A stretch of DNA of 64,000 nucleotides, from NCBI RefSeq assembly GCF_013090115.1, contig NZ_JABFNN010000039.1, forward strand, positions 614,738-678,737. Direction: 5' to 3'. This DNA is from Flagellimonas amphidinii (lineage in GTDB: Bacteria > Bacteroidota > Bacteroidia > Flavobacteriales > Flavobacteriaceae). A program made the position numbers and the translations under genes. Of this stretch, positions 63,573 through 64,000 are shown piece by piece. The first letter of the stretch is position 1; every line of letters starts with the position of its first letter. The notes under the pieces were generated by a model. The model was not told the DNA's origin, searched no databases, and worked only from the letters and a program-made list of their open reading frames with translations.

Positions 63573-64000
63573 ATGAAAAAAGTTACCCCACTCTTTATAG
63601 TTTTTGCACTACTCCTATCTATAGTAGCAAAGGCTCAAAATTCCTTTCCTGCTTCAGGTAATGTAGGTATAGGTACACTTACACCAGGATATAGTTTAGA
63701 TGTCATTGGGACAATAAATGCAACACAACTTTTTGTTAATGGAACTGCCATTCAAAGTTCACCATGGAATGTATCTGGGAACAATACATTCTTTAGCAGT
63801 GGAAATGTAGGTATTGGAACTAACTCTCCTTCCTTTAATCTAGACGTTGCAGGTTCTATCAATGCAACTAGTATATTTTTAAATGGTTCTGCCATTGAAG
63901 GGCCTGTCTGGAGTCTAAATGCTGGAGAAGCCTTCTTCAATACCGGCAACGTTGGTATTGGAACTAATAATCCCGACTATACCCTTGATGTTGCTGGAAC
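63573..64000 (+). CDS. exported repeat protein with GNVGIGT motifs, 3' end outside the window
   Basis: 142 residues are visible with a signal peptide (about 1-22, VAKAQ). GNVGIGT recurs at residues 29, 77 and 125, exactly 48 residues apart, each followed by LDVxGxINAT and NGxAI. Such repeats are typical of the tail-fibre-like or S74-peptidase-tipped surface proteins of Bacteroidota; the domain at the far end is not visible. It begins 25 nt after the DUF7151 gene and may share its transcript. Confidence 0.8.
   Translation, partial: MKKVTPLFIVFALLLSIVAKAQNSFPASGNVGIGTLTPGYSLDVIGTINATQLFVNGTAIQSSPWNVSGNNTFFSSGNVGIGTNSPSFNLDVAGSINATSIFLNGSAIEGPVWSLNAGEAFFNTGNVGIGTNNPDYTLDVAG

Noticed and set aside
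63573..64000. Prophage tail-fibre region
   Set aside because: The repeat motif resembles phage tail proteins, but no other phage gene, integrase or attachment site is in the window, and the protein has a signal peptide.
1..64000. tRNA, rRNA or CRISPR arrays
   Set aside because: The intergenic gaps were read for cloverleaf-like arms, conserved rRNA segments and regularly spaced direct repeats; none was found.

Overview
The window looks like a chromosomal segment of a marine-type member of the Flavobacteriaceae (Bacteroidota). The evidence is TonB-dependent receptors with Flavobacteria-style partners (DUF4249, carboxypeptidase-like domains), lineage-restricted families (DUF4252, DUF4294, DUF6095, DUF6495), a SerB-SerA fusion, scarce Shine-Dalgarno sequences, and promoters of the Bacteroidota type (TTG near -33, TAnnTTTG near -7). 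No tRNA, rRNA, CRISPR array, transposase or prophage block was seen. The genus cannot be fixed from the sequence alone.

Layout. 0-13 kb: a truncated TonB receptor with its DUF4249 lipoprotein, a GntP permease, small family proteins, an M42 peptidase, a Nudix hydrolase, hisS, a very large Oar-like TonB receptor and the rpsF-rpsR-rplI ribosomal operon. 13-31 kb: a LytTR response regulator, the nadC-yihY-DUF2147-priA group, rlmH, the serB-serA fusion, rdgB, a DEAD-box helicase with a structured leader, a lipoprotein alpha-amylase, an SRPBCC protein, a SpoU methyltransferase, a cysteine-free sirtuin, a haem-binding protein and purB. 31.6-33.8 kb: an AT-rich accessory patch with a structured inverted-repeat element and an orphan lipoprotein. 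33.8-39 kb: an MscS channel, then an ECF sigma factor, a putative anti-sigma protein and three DUF4252 proteins in one block, then an S41 protease. 39-45 kb: a corrinoid (vitamin B12) uptake locus. One strand carries a cobalamin riboswitch, btuB and a BtuF-like protein without a signal peptide. The other strand carries a lipoprotein BtuF, BtuC and BtuD from an almost leaderless promoter. 45-54 kb: rmuC, a thioesterase, a secreted M48 protease with an orphan exported partner, and the oxidative pentose phosphate genes (zwf-pgl divergent from gnd). 54-62 kb: a complete tripartite RND efflux operon, an orphan exported protein, and an ArsR-SRPBCC operon with a clear double operator. 62-64 kb: three exported proteins, the last with 48-residue repeats and cut by the window end.

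How the genes fit together. Most of the window is housekeeping. The most informative signals are regulatory: the cobalamin riboswitch with two mutually exclusive downstream hairpins, the twin palindromes at the ArsR promoter, several promoters placed so close to the start codon that the mRNA should be leaderless, and strong directional terminators. All family names rest on reading motifs by eye; no database search was run.
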